The translations under genes were made by a program, and so were the position numbers. Below the pieces are notes generated by a model. It was not told the DNA's origin, ran no database searches, and was given only the letters and a program-made list of their open reading frames with translations. Positions 46,595-59,800 of a stretch of 64,000 bases of DNA are shown in pieces; within the stretch, counting starts at the first letter, position 1; the number at the start of each line of letters is the position of its first letter. The DNA is from Paraphoma chrysanthemicola (Eukaryota; Ascomycota; Dothideomycetes; Pleosporales; Phaeosphaeriaceae), in NCBI GenBank assembly GCA_020744225.1, contig JAGMWG010000009.1, positions 806,001 through 870,000 of the forward strand. The letters are read 5' to 3'.

Positions 46595-47813
46595 ATGGCA
46601 CCACCGAAGGTCGCAGCTCCGCTGCCCACAGGCAGTCGGCCATACAATGGCCTGCTCCTGACCATTCTCCCCTTGCTATCTGCAACGGGATTATGGTACA
46701 TGCGCATCAATACGGTCCTCAAAGACGCACCAGTGGGTTTCAACCAGACCTTGGAAGCGGGTGTACACCCCAATGGCGTTGTCATCAAGAAGTCGTACAC
46801 GGGCCTCGGACCAGTGGATGAGGTCCTAAAGCTGCTCGTCACTGCCTTCCTCCCCGGTGCAGCACGGTGGAATGAACCAGCATTCTGGCAGCAGTTTCAC
46901 TTCCTACTTCAAATCGCGCCCATGATTGCCGTCATGAATATTGAGGCTTGTCGCGAGCGGAACCGGGGAAGCTGGATCAAATAGTAAGCGCACACTATAC
47001 CTTCACGTGACATTGATTTCGAAACCGGCATTGATGGCGTATAGCACTGCATTCTTCAGTTTCCTGTACCAGAACATTGGCGGCGCCGTCATAATTCCCA
47101 TCTGGATGCTTCTCTTTCACCGCCTCTCGAGCCCAAACACCTACTTCAACACCGGCCGCACTGTTCCGCTCCCCTACGCCCGCCTCATTCTGCCCTCCAT
47201 ACTCGTCATCTACCTGGCCCCCTCCCTAGCCATCTTCTACCCTGGAAATTCTCTTGAAACACTCCAAACCATCCTCGCGTGGTGGCAATTCACGCCTATC
47301 TTCGTCAACATCCCACTCTGGTTCGCCGCATCATCCGTCTCAGCTGCACCAGTAACAGGCAAAGCAAAAACCGCGGACGCCCAACATCTTAAAGTCATCT
47401 ACTACGTTGTGTTCTTCATCTCCCTCATCTCGCACTGGATTACAATCTTCTTCGTCACCAGTTCTGAGAACCCGGCCGTCTCGCTCCGGAGCGTCTTCCT
47501 TCCAAGTCCCGCGCGCTGGCTGACCAGCTACGACAATGGTCTGCTCTGGATTTTCCAATGGGATTGGATCATTTGCGCGCTCATGTACTTGATCCCGGCG
47601 TTTGTCGCGATATGTGATTTGCAGCGATTATTGCCGGACCTGGATACAGATAGCTTGAACGATCGCATGCAGATGGCAGTGTATCTTGTATGTGCTTTAA
47701 CAGTTCTCGGAGGACCGGGGGCGGCGTTGGCGGGCGTCTGGGGATGGAGGGAGGAACAGATGGAAATCGTAGAGGAGAGGGCGGAGAAGGAGGGTTTGAA
47801 GAAGGGGTTGTGA
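46595..47813 (+). CDS. Polytopic membrane protein of unknown function
   Basis: Two exons (46595-46983 and 47045-47813) give 385 residues in phase. Eight or so hydrophobic segments are visible, the first at about 18-36 (GLLLTILPLLSATGLWYM), others around LLQIAPMIAVMNI, FFSFLYQNIGGAVIIPIWML, LILPSILVIYLAPSLAIF, VIYYVVFFISLISHWITIFF and ICALMYLIPAFVAICDL, and one near the end. The short C-terminal tail is Glu/Lys-rich and probably cytosolic. Similar proteins occur widely in ascomycetes, sometimes next to secondary-metabolite genes, but no such cluster is present here. No transporter signature, catalytic residues or known domain are recognisable. Confidence 0.85.
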
Positions 47814-48033
47814 GGGGTACGTGGAGTAATCGTGTTGGGAGTGGGAGAGTGGTCGGAGACATGTACGATTAGGTGTGTAGATGTTCGTGGACGAGGATCG
47901 ATAGGATGATAGAGTAAAAAAGCAAAATGTACTTCAGATTCTAGAGTAGTCGCATCAATCAAAATATCAATCGTAAATCAGTACCACGTTGGCCGTCCCG
48001 TTTCACTCTTCTCTCTGCTCACCACTCTGATAT

Positions 48034-48339
48034 CTACCCTCCGCACACTTTTACATCTAAGTCCACTTCTTCAACTTCAGCTTTGGACTGAATCCTGGCT
48101 TCAATTGCTTCAGTGATGACTGCTTGAGACGATTCCTGTGATAGATACTCTGGTGTGACATCGGGCACGGTGCGGTCGATTTCTTTCGTCACTGCGTAGA
48201 GGACCGTCGTCAGTATGGGCGCGGTATTGCGTGATTTGTGGTGTTCCATGATGGTAGTGATTGCACTGACCAACTTGTTCTTACCGACTGCTCGAAAAAC
48301 CGTGACATTTGGATTGGGTTGAGACACTGGAGAGGTCAT
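48034..48339 (-). CDS. Small hypothetical protein
   Basis: 101 residues from an ATG at 48339. The composition is ordinary and mostly helical-looking (GKNKLVSAITTIMEHHKSRN, then SQAVITEAIEARIQSKAE), with an acidic C-terminal end. No signal peptide, membrane helix or domain is recognised. It lies in the convergent gap after the membrane-protein gene and before the permease, which leaves room for a separate transcript. A chance ORF cannot be excluded. Confidence 0.45.
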   Translation of the reverse strand: MTSPVSQPNPNVTVFRAVGKNKLVSAITTIMEHHKSRNTAPILTTVLYAVTKEIDRTVPDVTPEYLSQESSQAVITEAIEARIQSKAEVEEVDLDVKVCGG

Positions 48340-48737
48340 AGCAATGTGCTAAGTGAATGGTCGCCGGCATAATGATTTTTGGGCCACTATATACGGGGCG
48401 GTTGCTCACGTTTGCTGCACTAAGCCATGCGGGAAGGAAAGGGTCAAACGTACAGCCCAGAACATCGGGTGACGTGAGAGGAGCGCGAAGGGCCCGCGGC
48501 GGTGGATATGGGTATACCCCGTTCGCATACGTCTACGTGTATGTTGAATCTCGAATCTCAAAAAGATCAAACGTACATCGAGGGGGCGGTGGAGAAGGGG
48601 ATTTAACCAGGATGAGGTTGGAGAATCTTGAAAGTGTTTTATCTTAGATGATGCCTTTATGGGCGCAGCAGATCCTCAGACTATCAGCAGCAACAAGGTT
48701 TCGAAGCCGTTAAGGATGACTGTATTCATGGAGTCAA
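48340..48737. other. Intergenic, no supported gene
   Basis: About 400 bases between the small hypothetical gene's start and the permease 3' end. Nothing recognised. Confidence 0.5.
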
Positions 48738-50462
48738 TTACCGTTCTCGCGTAGGGCCAGTAAAGATACTCCGCCCTCTAATCAAGTAGTCCAAGCTTGC
48801 AAAACACAATACAAACAGAAAAATTGGGCCAGCGTAATTCATCGTCTCCTTCGTGAGCGGCAAGCTTGTTGGTAATGCCATGAATGGTAATAATAGCGTT
48901 GCATAGCAAGCTCCATAGATGTTGATGAGCATTCCCCATCTGCCCAAGTTCCATGGCCCGAACACCAGACAGTCTTCAGAAATTTCCGCGAAGCCTGCTG
49001 GCGAGTCGTAAACCTTGTCCTTGACACGGATCCGCATAAATATCAGACAGGTGATTGGAATTATGTAAGACGTGTAGAGGGCGATTGTCGACAATGAAAG
49101 GATAGCGTTGAGCGCGACCGATGAGCCAATGTTAATCAAGGACAGCAGAATGATCACAACGGAGACTAGTCCCACAGCACGACTCGGCACCTTATGTTTC
49201 GGGTCGACATACTTGAAGTAGTTCGAGAAGGGTAAGCCATCGTCTCGCGCAAAGGCCCAGGTCAATCGGCTGACACTTGCAAGCGTGCCGAACATGGCAG
49301 CGAAGGTGATGGCCAAGATGAAGGAATATATGGCAGTCGCGCCGACACGGCTACTTGTCGCTTGCTGGATAATCTCGATAAGCGGGTAGCCTGTAGGTGT
49401 ATCGAGGACGGCAGAAATATCAGATATGCTGAACAAGCACAGAAGGACGAAAATCCAGGCCATGCTTCCGTTGATGAGGACTGTGTTGACGATGACTTTG
49501 GGAATAACGAGCGCTGATTTCTCGGTCTCTTCGGACAAGTGAATTGCGCCATCGAAGCCTGTCATGATTCGTCAGCCCGACAATGAGTTGTTGTGAAGCA
49601 AATTGTGAAGTTATGACATACCGATAATGCACCAGATGCAGGGCAATAGACCGACAAACCACACAACGCCCCGATTCTCCCAGCCCGTCTGATTTACGAA
49701 TCCGGTGAAGACGAATTCAGCAGACGCATTTCTGCCTAGAACAAGCATGGTTATGAACAGAACGATGAATAGCAGAACGTGCATAGCGCCAGCGAACAGC
49801 TCAAAAGCCGGGAGCAACCCGACACCCCATATATTCTGGGCATATGACACCAGGACAACAGCCCACATGAGCAGCGTCGTGTGCCATCGTTCCGGTACAT
49901 ATGCAGGGTTGTTGAGAATCGCCACACCCTGGATTTGCCCCGCTAGAAGCAGCGTCAAAGAACTTATGGTCGCTTGCCATCCGAATACAGTCACCCAACC
50001 TAACAGACTCTAGTATTAGTGCACATCGTTCCTGACTGTCAGTTCGAAATATAGACGCTCACCTTGTATAAACGATGCAAACACTTTCGACTTCCTTGGC
50101 GCAAACATATAAGTCCAATGATACTGCGCCCCCGAAATCGGGCATATACTCGCCATCTCCGCAATGCTCGCTGCGCACGCCAACGTCCCCGTGAAAGTGA
50201 AGATCAGCCCGTACACAAGACTTACAGGCCCACCAGCCGTCATGCCAACGCCCATTGACCCGCCAATGGCTTCCCAGCTTGACAGCAAGGTCAACGAGAG
50301 GCCGAAGATGGAGAAGAAATTGAAGCGCCGGACGAGTTGTTGGCGCTTGCCCATTTGCACCATGACGGCTTTGTCTTCGCGCGCGAGGTCGAGGACATCC
50401 TGGTCTGTGACAGAATCGACAGGCAGTGCCAGAGGTGGGGAGGGTGACTTTTGTTCGTCCAT
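48738..50462 (-). CDS. APC-family amino acid/choline permease
   Basis: Three exons (50063-50462, 49622-49999, 48738-49558) give 532 residues in phase. It belongs to the amino acid-polyamine-organocation superfamily, in the fungal subgroup that includes GABA permease Uga4 and choline transporter Hnm1. A hydrophilic N-terminus precedes about 12 helices. Family marks are FGLSLTLLSSWEAIGGSM in helix 1 (the unwound substrate-binding segment), CPISGAQYHWTYMFAP in the loop after helix 2/3, GFDGAIHLSEETE in the helix 6 region and LASVSRLTWAFARDDGLPFS after helix 8. The latter two are highly conserved in this subgroup. It probably imports a small amine or amino acid by proton symport at the plasma membrane; the exact substrate cannot be read from sequence. 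No cluster partners are adjacent. Confidence 0.93.
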
Positions 50463-51235
50463 TTCGATGGCGAGTCCGGACTCTAGAGGCCGGTAGGGAT
50501 AGGAGTAAGGGTTGTACGATTCGACAATTTCGGTATCAATTGAGAGTGAACAACGAAATAATGAATCGACCTGGAGGAAGAGGCGACATGCTTATCTTGA
50601 GATCTGCAGCGTTGAGCGATGCATACCTAGTCGTACTTGTCTAACATGCAGATGATTATTCCCGACGTGGCTAAATTGCGGGGCGTGTCTTGAATGCAGT
50701 GCGACAGCGGCTTGAACATGCATGCTGAGACAGATACCTTAACAAAGACTTTATTCTTCGTACAGCAGCTGTGGCGTAGTGGGTGTTGCACAGCCGTTTG
50801 TCTAGTGTGGCACGAGAGGTCCACGGGTGCATCCTTTTGGTCGATCTTACGGAGGGCTGGCTTTTACCATTCCTGGTCTAGCGCAACACCAGCCTCAGGC
50901 AAATGACTCACTATGCATCACCTTAGACTTTCAGCCACAGTGTGCAGCATCAAGGTTGTATGCGACAGATGCGAGCAGCATAAATCATCATGATTGCGGA
51001 CCAGAGGTGTGTTGTAGGCGTTTAGAACAGCAATACGAGGACCTCGGTTGCGACTACCTGGAACTGGACCGGGCTTGCCAGATTTTGTATGTAGCAGGAA
51101 GCATAAGTATCCTGATATTTCCACTCGCATCGCCCTTTTCCCCATCACACTGAACTAAGTCAATCTCGACGAGCCTCGCCTACACACACAACGGTGTTGA
51201 CCACGCCTTCGCTCATCCTTCACAGCATCCTAAAC
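50463..51235. other. Divergent promoter region, permease and APH-fold kinase
   Basis: About 770 bases. Short ORFs only; no recognised element. Confidence 0.5.
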
Positions 51236-52411
51236 ATGACCGACGCTGCACTAAGCAAGTCTCCGGATCTCACGACCAAGGAGGGCCTTCTGAAGCATCT
51301 CGGAGCAAAATACGGACAGATCCAATCCGTGGATGTTCTCACGGGCGGAACAGCCAACTTCGTATACCGAGTCACATTCAGCGACAGGAACCCAATCATC
51401 TGCAAACATGCAGCAACATACCTATCCAGCAACAGCAGCTTCTCCTTCGACAGTGCCCGAATGGACTACGAAGCCCGTGCACTGGGTCACATCCCCTCGT
51501 TCCAATCCCAGGATCTGAAATCTGTCTCTGCGGTACACATGTTCGATTACGATTCCGCCGCGAAACTCCTCACCATGGAAGACGGCGGCGAATCGAACTT
51601 GAAAGAAGCGTACACCGAGTCTGGTCTGGATATCAATTCAGTCGCAGATGATCTCGCAGCATGGCTTGCAAACTTACACACGCGCACACGAGACTTTTCA
51701 CTCAGGTTGGAAGCTCAGGCGTCGTCGAGCCAAAACAACAATAATCCCATTGCGGTGGCGATCTATCGGCACTCGTATCAGAATCTGCATCACGCACTGG
51801 CTAAATTTGGTTTCGATACTGCGCTTGCAAACCGGATCAACGAGGAGTATGGAAGTCGCCTTGCACAAGACGACGAATGCGTAGTCATGGGTGATTTTTG
51901 GCCCGGGAACGTTCTCGTCAAACCTTCCGATGTCGAAAGTTCAAGTGGTTCAACGCATAGCAACTTGACTATCGTAGACTGGGAGGTATGGAAAACCCAA
52001 GAACTTTCATATCATCTCATAACACATTGCTAATATGGATATTCTCAGATGGTCCGGCGCGGCACCAGCGCCACCGACGTCGCGCAGTTCGCAGCTGAAG
52101 CCTTTCTTCTCGATACGTTTCGCGGGAATCGCGGGTTGCGTGAACAATTTCTCACTGCGTACTTCCGAGCGCGAGGAGATGATCCGAGAGTAAATCGAGA
52201 ATGGATCAAGCGTTTAGCCGTCCATTGGGCTGTACATGTCGCTTTTTGGCCAACACGGGTGCACTGGACCGATGATGCCGGGACAAAGAAACTAGTTGAG
52301 ACTGGTATCAATGTGCTCAAAGCCGTGATAGATGACGATATGGAGTTCGTGGCCAAGTCGGCGCTGTTCCAGGGCGTGCAGAAGTGGGAGCAGGTGTTGA
52401 CACGGCCATAG
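51236..52411 (+). CDS. APH-fold small-molecule kinase
   Basis: Two exons (51236-51985, 52049-52411) encode 370 residues. The protein has the aminoglycoside phosphotransferase/choline kinase fold: a nucleotide-loop segment LTGGTANFVYRV, the phosphate-anchoring lysine in IICKHA, the catalytic Brenner motif VMGDFWPGNVLV (Asp base; Asn metal ligand), and the metal-binding IVDWE at the end of exon 1. The second exon is helical and ends QGVQKWEQVLTRP. The pattern is closest to methylthioribose-kinase-like and other fungal APH-family enzymes; the natural substrate is unknown and antibiotic resistance is not implied. An upstream in-frame ATG at 51194 would add 14 hydrophobic residues; 51236 (MTDAALSKSPDL) looks more like the family start. 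Confidence 0.88.
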
Positions 52412-52680
52412 TGAAGTTTTCTTTTGGTCATTGTTTGATGCCTCACAGATTTAAGACCAGGCACGCACAACCTCATTGTCAACGAAGCTTAATTCTACAT
52501 ACTACATACTCTACTCGAAAACTACCCAGCTTTTACGCAATGAACCTTTGCTCCTCTCTGGTATACAAATATCCCATGAAAGTAAAGCCGCGCTCCCTAA
52601 AACGCCCAGGCGCTGATGCATAAAATGTCGAAAGAATATATGCCAAAGTATTACGCCGGAGCCAGGTCTCTTTTTCAAAC

Positions 52681-55600
52681 CTACTCGTCTTCGTCCTCGT
52701 CCATGGGCACAGCACCATTTGCAGCTGGTGCCGCAATGCCCTCGTCTTCATCTTCGTCCTCGTCGTCGACGACACGGCCCTTGCGCGCTCGTGGAGCAGC
52801 GATGCCATCATCTTCGCTGGCGAGCTGTGCATCTGCCTTCTCGGTGTCTTCGGCTGGCAAGTTCGCATCGCTGTCGCTGTCATCATCGACGAATTCAGAG
52901 GACTTGAATTTGCCGGCTGGCTCGCTCTTTCTCGCAAGCTTGCGCTTCTTCTTCTCGCGTGGGCGCTCTTCGTCTGAAAGGCCTTCGGTGCCAGAAGCAG
53001 TTGTCCTGCGACGACGGGATCGCGGCTCAGCAGCATCAGAATCGGAGCCGAGGCCTTCGGTGTCAGAATCTGCGTCCTTCTTCTTGCGCTTCGGCTGCTT
53101 GGGACCACGTGCTCTCCGCTCGGCCTTGCGGAGCTCTCGATCTTCATCATCCTCCATACGTCTCCGCTCTTCCTCGGTACGCTTCTCCATGAGTTCGCGA
53201 TCACGGGCGGCGATGCGTTCTTGCTCCTCGATGATCTTGCGTCGGCGCTCACGTGCAGCTTCTTCATTCTGTCGTTTGGCCTCATCTCGCTGCCGTAATT
53301 CTTCTTCTCGCTGTTTCCTCGCTTGATCAAGCTTGCTCGCATTTTGCTCCTCGTAAGCGGCCTGCTTGTCATGTGCGCGTTCAAGCTGCTTAGCCATGGT
53401 ATTGCGACCCATGTTTGCTCGAGATGTGATGTCGCTGCGCGGGAACGGCGGTGCCTCTGCCTTTGCAATCTGCTCTAATGCCTCAATGGCCTCCTGGAGA
53501 CCCTTTGTCGCCTCGTCCACCTCTGCAAGGGTGCGTTGTGATTCCTGAAGCGTGATGATGGTCTGTGCGATCTGGTACTGTATGTAGGCGACGTTGAATT
53601 GGGCGTTCAGGTCTGATGGCGCGACCTTGAGAGCCTGCTTCGAGTAGTCAAGCGCAGTGCGCCAAGCATCCATACTACGGTCGTGGCGGGCGCGCAGATA
53701 CCAGGTTCGCCCGAGACAGGCAAGAATCTTGGGATCATTTTGCCGACCTTTACCTAGAGCGGCTTCGTACTAGGAAAGATTAGTAATGTACAATGAGGAT
53801 GAACAAGTTGACTTACATTCTCAATCGCTCGTGCATACTGCTTGATCTCACAGTAAGTATGGCCCAAGTTGACATAGACACTGTGGTCTTTGAGCGTCTC
53901 CTTAACCTTGGTGAAGATTTGAAGTGCTGCTGAATAATCCTTCTTGTCCTCGACCAGCGCAATTGCGATACCCTGAGCGGCGTACGCATTTTTGGGATCG
54001 AGCTGAAGGACCTTGTCAAAGAATTCGACGGCTCTTTCGTAACTTTTCCGACGCTTCTCCTTCTCCTGCTCCGAGCTTCGCGGCATTTCTCGTGCAATGG
54101 CCAGGTGAATATTGCCCATACCCATGAGAGAATACCGATCGTGCTTGTCCGACTTTTGCAGCGTATGCTTGTAGTGTCGTTGTTCCTCGTCCGCAGCGAA
54201 GTTCTGCGTCCTTCGCTTCGACTTGTTCATGTACCACCCGTTGAGAGCTCGGACTTCGATGTTGTCTTCGTTCTCCTTGTACAGGTCCTTCATTGCTCGC
54301 GGGCCTTGGTCGTTAGGATGCTGGCGCAGAGCAATGTACGTCAGTCGAATCCGCGCGTCTACATAGTCGGCATGCCGCTTCAACAGGTTTTCGTATACAT
54401 CCTTGGCCTCGTCCAGCATACCCTCGGATTCGTAACACCGGCCGAGATTGTAGCTGATGGACGTAACGAGAGCGTCGGTATCGATGGACTCATCACGAGA
54501 CGCTGCATTGACACAAGACTTGAGCGCAGTCTGGAAGAGCTCCCGGGCGCGAGAAAAGCGGTCAGCTTGGAAGTGGAAGCATCCCATATTGTTGAGCAGT
54601 TGCGGCGGTAGCAACTCGCGTAGCGCTGCTTTCAGCTCGGCTTCCTCCTCAATGTCTTCAGGGTAGTCCTCTTCCGGTATCGCGTCGAGCTCCATCTGCT
54701 CTACCTCTTCAAGGCATTTCAAGCTCTTCTCCGGATGATCGGCCTCGTAGAGGCGGGCCAGATTCAGCAAGACAGACTGATCAGGAGTGACCTTCTTCTT
54801 GGGATCACGCCACGCCTTCTGGACATCTTCGAGGTATTTGAGGGCCTTCTTCAGCTCAGCAGATTTGTCTTCGCCAGACTTGCTGTCTTGTGAAGCAAAA
54901 ACATCTTCCGCATACAGTGTTCCAAGTAGCGTCTGCGCTTCCAGAGTTGGCTGCTGTTGTAGGATCTTCTCCAAGCGGAACTTGGCGCCGTCGTAGTTTT
55001 GTGTCAGGACATTCATCTGCGCGGAACCGAATTTCGCTGGTATGTATCCTCGCTCGTCACCTCCACGAGCCTGGTCGGATTTTGAATAGCATGCCGCGGC
55101 ATCTGTGGTATCGCCCTCCTGGTGCGCCTTTCGAGCTAGCTGGTACCAGCCGTCACTGGCAATTGCATTCACATCGGTGAGATCGATGGCCCGTCTTGCA
55201 ACCGTCTGCGCTTTCGCCATGTCTTTTCTCATGATAAAATAGCTTCCAAGCGTGGCACATGTTATTGGGAAGGTGTTGTCTAGCTTCATTGCTGGCATCA
55301 TGTACTCGTTGGTCGCCTTCTTGTAGTACTTGGTGAAGTCAGGGTCAGTCGGCGGTAGTCCAGCGGTCCGGTGGAGGTTGTAGATGGCAAGGAGGATAAG
55401 CGCAATCTTGGACTTCGAATTCAAGTCAAGAGACCTCTGCCATGCACCTGCCGCATCGTCCTTGAAGCCGAGATGCCAGAAGCAGCAGCCGATGCCAATG
55501 CGCGGGTCTGGGTCGATAAGATCTGGTGAGCTCTCTAAGACATTCTGGTATCCTTTGAGGGCCTCAGCCCACTTGCCCATAGAGTAGCTCACGCGCGCCT

Positions 55601-56276
55601 TGCCCATCTTCGCCATGAGGTTCTTTCCGCCTGATGCCCTGAGCGCATCGTCGAAGCACTTGGCTGCCTGCTTCAGCGTCTCTGCACGCTCGGCGCTCAT
55701 CGCGTTGGGTCCGGCCGTTGTCGAGGGAGCCTGCAGCGATGCGCGCAACAGCTGGAGCACGCCTCGGGCGAGGAACAGAGGTGGATGCGAGGGGCTGATT
55801 CGGGAGGCATCATTCAGCACGCCGGTTGCTGCTTGGATCCAGTGGTCTTTGGTCTGTATGCTGGGGTCCGCATTGGGGTCAGACTTCACACGCGGCGCTT
55901 CGCGGCACTTGAGCAGATATAGCCAGCACAGCCCGTTAAGAATGCTGAGTCTCTCCTCTGCGCGCGCGCGCCCAAACACGCCGATGGCCTGGCGCAGCAC
56001 GTCAATGGCTACGTCGACCTTCTTCTGCTTCGCGTAGGCAACTGCGACCTGTACCCAAGTCGACGTCAAGCTCTTCTCGTTCTCTAAGATGGCGCACAGC
56101 TCGGTTGGGTCGTCCTGGATGTCCTCGTCGAGCGCGACTTCGACATCGAGCTGGCCACCTTCCTCGTCGGCGACAGAGATGGTGATGGCGCTGGGCACGT
56201 CCGAGTAGCGCGGCGGAGGAAACATTTTGCCTGCGCCGTTGACGCCATTCGCGCCGTTGGCGTAGACTGCAGACAT
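52681..56276 (-). CDS. ctr9: Ctr9, Paf1 transcription complex subunit
   Basis: Scaffold of the nuclear Paf1 complex, which travels with RNA polymerase II and promotes H2B ubiquitylation and H3K4/K36 methylation. Two exons (53817-56276 and 52681-53769) give 1182 residues, close to fungal orthologues. Residues from about 50 to 900 are tandem TPR helices (for example ALKGYQNVLESSPDLIDPDP, LGRCYESEGMLDEAKDVYEN, FDKVLQLDPKNAYAAQGIAI). A coiled-coil region rich in Arg/Glu follows (KRQNEEAARERRRKIIEEQE). The C-terminus is basic, then acidic, with SDSD/DEDEDE runs, typical of Ctr9. Splicing joins ARAIEN to YEAALGKG and completes a TPR. It is divergent from SEC8, with about 530 bases between start codons. 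Confidence 0.95.
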
Positions 56277-56807
56277 GGTGAAGGTGGGAGACGCGACCGG
56301 TCGCGGTGAAGGAGTCGACAGGTGAAATGCGGCTCGTCGTATCAGCGCAGCATGTTAGACTGGCGCGAGAAAATGAGGGCGCGAGGCTGGCGTTGGCCTA
56401 CGTGGATGGGATTGACAAAGAATTGTGAGGAGAGAGCTCGAAGAAAGTGGACGCCAGAGATGGCGGAGCGCGGAGGTGAAGCTTGGCGCGTCTACGACTC
56501 GATGGTGGGCCTCGCACAGTTTCCTACCACATCTAGAGAGCGCAAGTGAACGCTTCTGCCGGTTTCACTCTGTAAATGCGTGCCGGCGCATCTCCCTCCT
56601 GCTGATGCCCATTGAGACTTTCTTCCTTGGCGCAATAAACCACCTCCGCGACGAGTGACCCCTGCTGCTACCACGTACACCCCCGAGCTCCCCGCAAGGA
56701 CACCACATACAGAGCCCAGCGCAATGCGCGCATACACCAATCGCCCGCGGTGACGCTGATGATCCCTCGAACGATCAATTTCCTCGTCCCTGACAGCTGA
56801 GTGCACC
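56277..56807. other. Bidirectional promoter region, CTR9 and SEC8
   Basis: 531 bases between two start codons pointing apart. Antisense ORFs seen here and over the SEC8 5' end are shadows of its Gly/Arg-rich repeats. Confidence 0.6.
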
Positions 56808-59800
56808 ATGTCGCGGAATCCAGGCTACTCGCAGGCGGGTCCCAACGGAGGCGGATATACCAACGGCAACTATGGCAATGGCGGCTATGGCGCACCAAAT
56901 GGCGACGGCAGCGGGCGACCCAGCGAGCGGCGACAGCGGCCAGGCGGATACGGAGGCTTGAATGCGCCGCCAGACGACTACCCTCGCCCACCGACCAGCG
57001 ACCGCCCGCGACGGCCTCCTGGCTATGGAGGCATAAGCCCCCGGGACGACGACTACGGCCGGCGACCAAGCGGCGACAGCCAAAGGGAGCGACGACCTGG
57101 CGGCTATGGGGGCTTCAGCACAAGAGACGACGAGTTCGCAAGACCACCCAGCAGCGGTCGTGGTGGAAGGCCAGGTGGCTACGGTGGCATGCAGCCACCA
57201 GCAGAGGACGCCCGTGTCACGCGTCCGACGAGTCTCGAGCGCACACAGGCACGGCGACGCAGCTCAGAGAGACCAGGCCGCAACAGACCCGCCGGAAACT
57301 ACGGCCCTGGCAGCCAGCGCATTGAAGACGTGCTGCAGTACATTCGCCAGAACTGGGACTTCATGACCCAGGACCAATGTGTGCCCATCGAGGTTGCACT
57401 CAAGCTCATGGACTCGAGCTCGCTGGGACTGGCTAGCCAGTATGGCCAATTCCGCAACACACACCAAGACCTGCAGCAAGCCTTGAAGGCCATCGTGAAT
57501 GAGCATCACCAAGGCTTCAATAGCTCCATTGGTACCTTTCATCAGATCCAGTCGAGTCTGCAAAACTCCCAGCACCGCGTCCGGAGCCTCAAGAGCTCTT
57601 TGGCGTCTGCAAAGACCCAACTCGCAACAGCAAAGCCTGAGCTCAAGGAGTTTGCCACCGCGTCGCAGAATTACGACGATATGCTTCAGATGCTCAGCGC
57701 CATCGAAGAGCTTCAACTTGTGCCAGAGCAGCTCGAGGCTCGTATATCGGAGAAGCGCTTCTTGACAGCCGTAGACATCCTTCAGAAGGCTCTGCTGATG
57801 ATTAGAAAGTCTGAGATGGAGAAAATTGGTGCTTTGAACGATCTGCGAACATACCTCAGCAACCAAGAAGTCTCTTTGACAGACATTTTGATCGAAGAGC
57901 TCCACAACCACCTCTACCTCAAGTCGCCATACTGCGAGGACCGCTGGAAGGAGTACGCGCAGAACCAGGTCAAAGGTGGCATATCTGAGCGCGCCCAGAC
58001 AGACGCACGAGGAAGGCTCCTGTACCACTTCCTGGATGGCCTCGATACTGCAGAGCCAGTGAGTACTGCCAGCTGCCTCTTCTTCCATGCTGACTTTTGT
58101 AGATGACTGATGATGCCACGCACAATCCCGAGGCAGACACCTTTCAGTATATACGGCTTGTCGTCGAGTCGCTGAACAAGATGAACCGCTTGGAAATGGC
58201 AGTCAATACTATCGAGCAAAGACTACCAGTAGAATTGTTCAAGGTCGTTGACAAATCAAACAATGAGGTTGCGCAAAGACATCCAAGCATACTTCGAGCT
58301 TATGCTTCAAGAAAGGGGAGCAAGTCGAAAACTGCTATTGAAAGCGACGATATTCGTGCGACACTACTGAATGATCTACTCTGGACACTTTACGCACGCT
58401 TCGAGGCTATTGCGGAGAGTCACAGGGCTGTTCATGACGTCGTGGCGGGCATTGTGCGCCGCGAAGGACTACGGGACTCGTCAAGTGCAGCTTTGACCCG
58501 CGGATTCAAGGAATTGTGGAAGCTGTATCAGAGCGAAGTAAGTTATTGGGACTGATCTACACCTCCGTGCTGACCACTCCTCAGATGCGCTCATTGTTGC
58601 ACGATTACCTAGCCACAGACGGAGATGCTTCGTACCGAAGTGGACAAGGCCCGACATCTGCGGGAAGTGTGTTCTCGCGTGCGCCGCGTGATAGAACGAA
58701 AAGAATGTTCAAGCTGTCCGACATGAACACGAAGGCGCCCGACATTGCGCAGGAGCGCGAAGATCTCGAGTTCATTCTCAAATCATCCGTGCCTGGCCTG
58801 GTCTCCGATTCCAAGCGGCCAGAAGACATGATCGCCGACACCAGCGCGAACCTCGATGGTAGCGCAACAGGACACAAGCTTCTTGTCGAACCAAGCGTGT
58901 TCAACATGGGTATACTGCTTCCCCCGTCGCTCGACTTCCTAAACCGATTGAAGGAGGTCGTGCCACCCAATTCAGACATCATCATGAGCACTTTGACGTC
59001 TTTTCTGGATGACTTCCTTGTCAACGTCTTCCATCCTCAACTAGACGAGACCCTCGTTGAGTTGTCCTCCCAGACTTTCATCGAGCTTGACTCCTTCAAC
59101 GAAGACCCTCAGTGGGCGACTTATTCCAAGAAGCCAATATTCAAGGTACGTCGATTTACAGACGTCTCGATAAGTGTTAACGTCTTAGGGAACTGCACAA
59201 TTCTTCACCCTCGTTTCCGCATTTTGCAGAATGCTCGACAACTTACCTCACGACCAAGCCTTCTCTCAGCTCATTGTTAGTCAGTTGGACACGTATGCCC
59301 AAAAGTGTAACGGGTGGTACAAGGCACTTGTTAGTCGCTCGCAACCCGCCCCCTCCGGCCGACGTCCCAAAGCTGCGGCCGCATGGGCCGAATCTGATGA
59401 CGATCTGGGGCAGCTCGTCACACAAATTTTACAAGCAGACTTGGCTAATCGTGAGAACTTTGACGGTCTTGTCGGCAAAGAGATCAGCCTTTTAGAAGAG
59501 GCTATCGACGATGAGGCGTTAGACCAAGCAGACATGGTACAAGAGCGGAAAGGCATCATCAACTTGTGTTTGCTATACACCAGTATGAAGTGGCTAGCTA
59601 CCAAGACGGCACAGCTACGCCACATCAGCAACCGAGCCACGAATTCGGCGCGGTCGGAGTCTTCGAAGGAGAGGCACACGCAGCGATGGACACTTCTCGC
59701 GTCTTCCGAACCAAGAGCAGAAGGCTCTAATATCTACTTGCCACTGGATCAGGAAACCGCACCGTAAGTCACCCCACTCACTTGACGAACGCACAAATTA

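Noticed and set aside
56492..57083. Antisense ORFs upstream of and over the SEC8 start
   Set aside because: Val/Arg/Trp-rich reverse reading of the Gly/Arg repeat region and promoter; no support.
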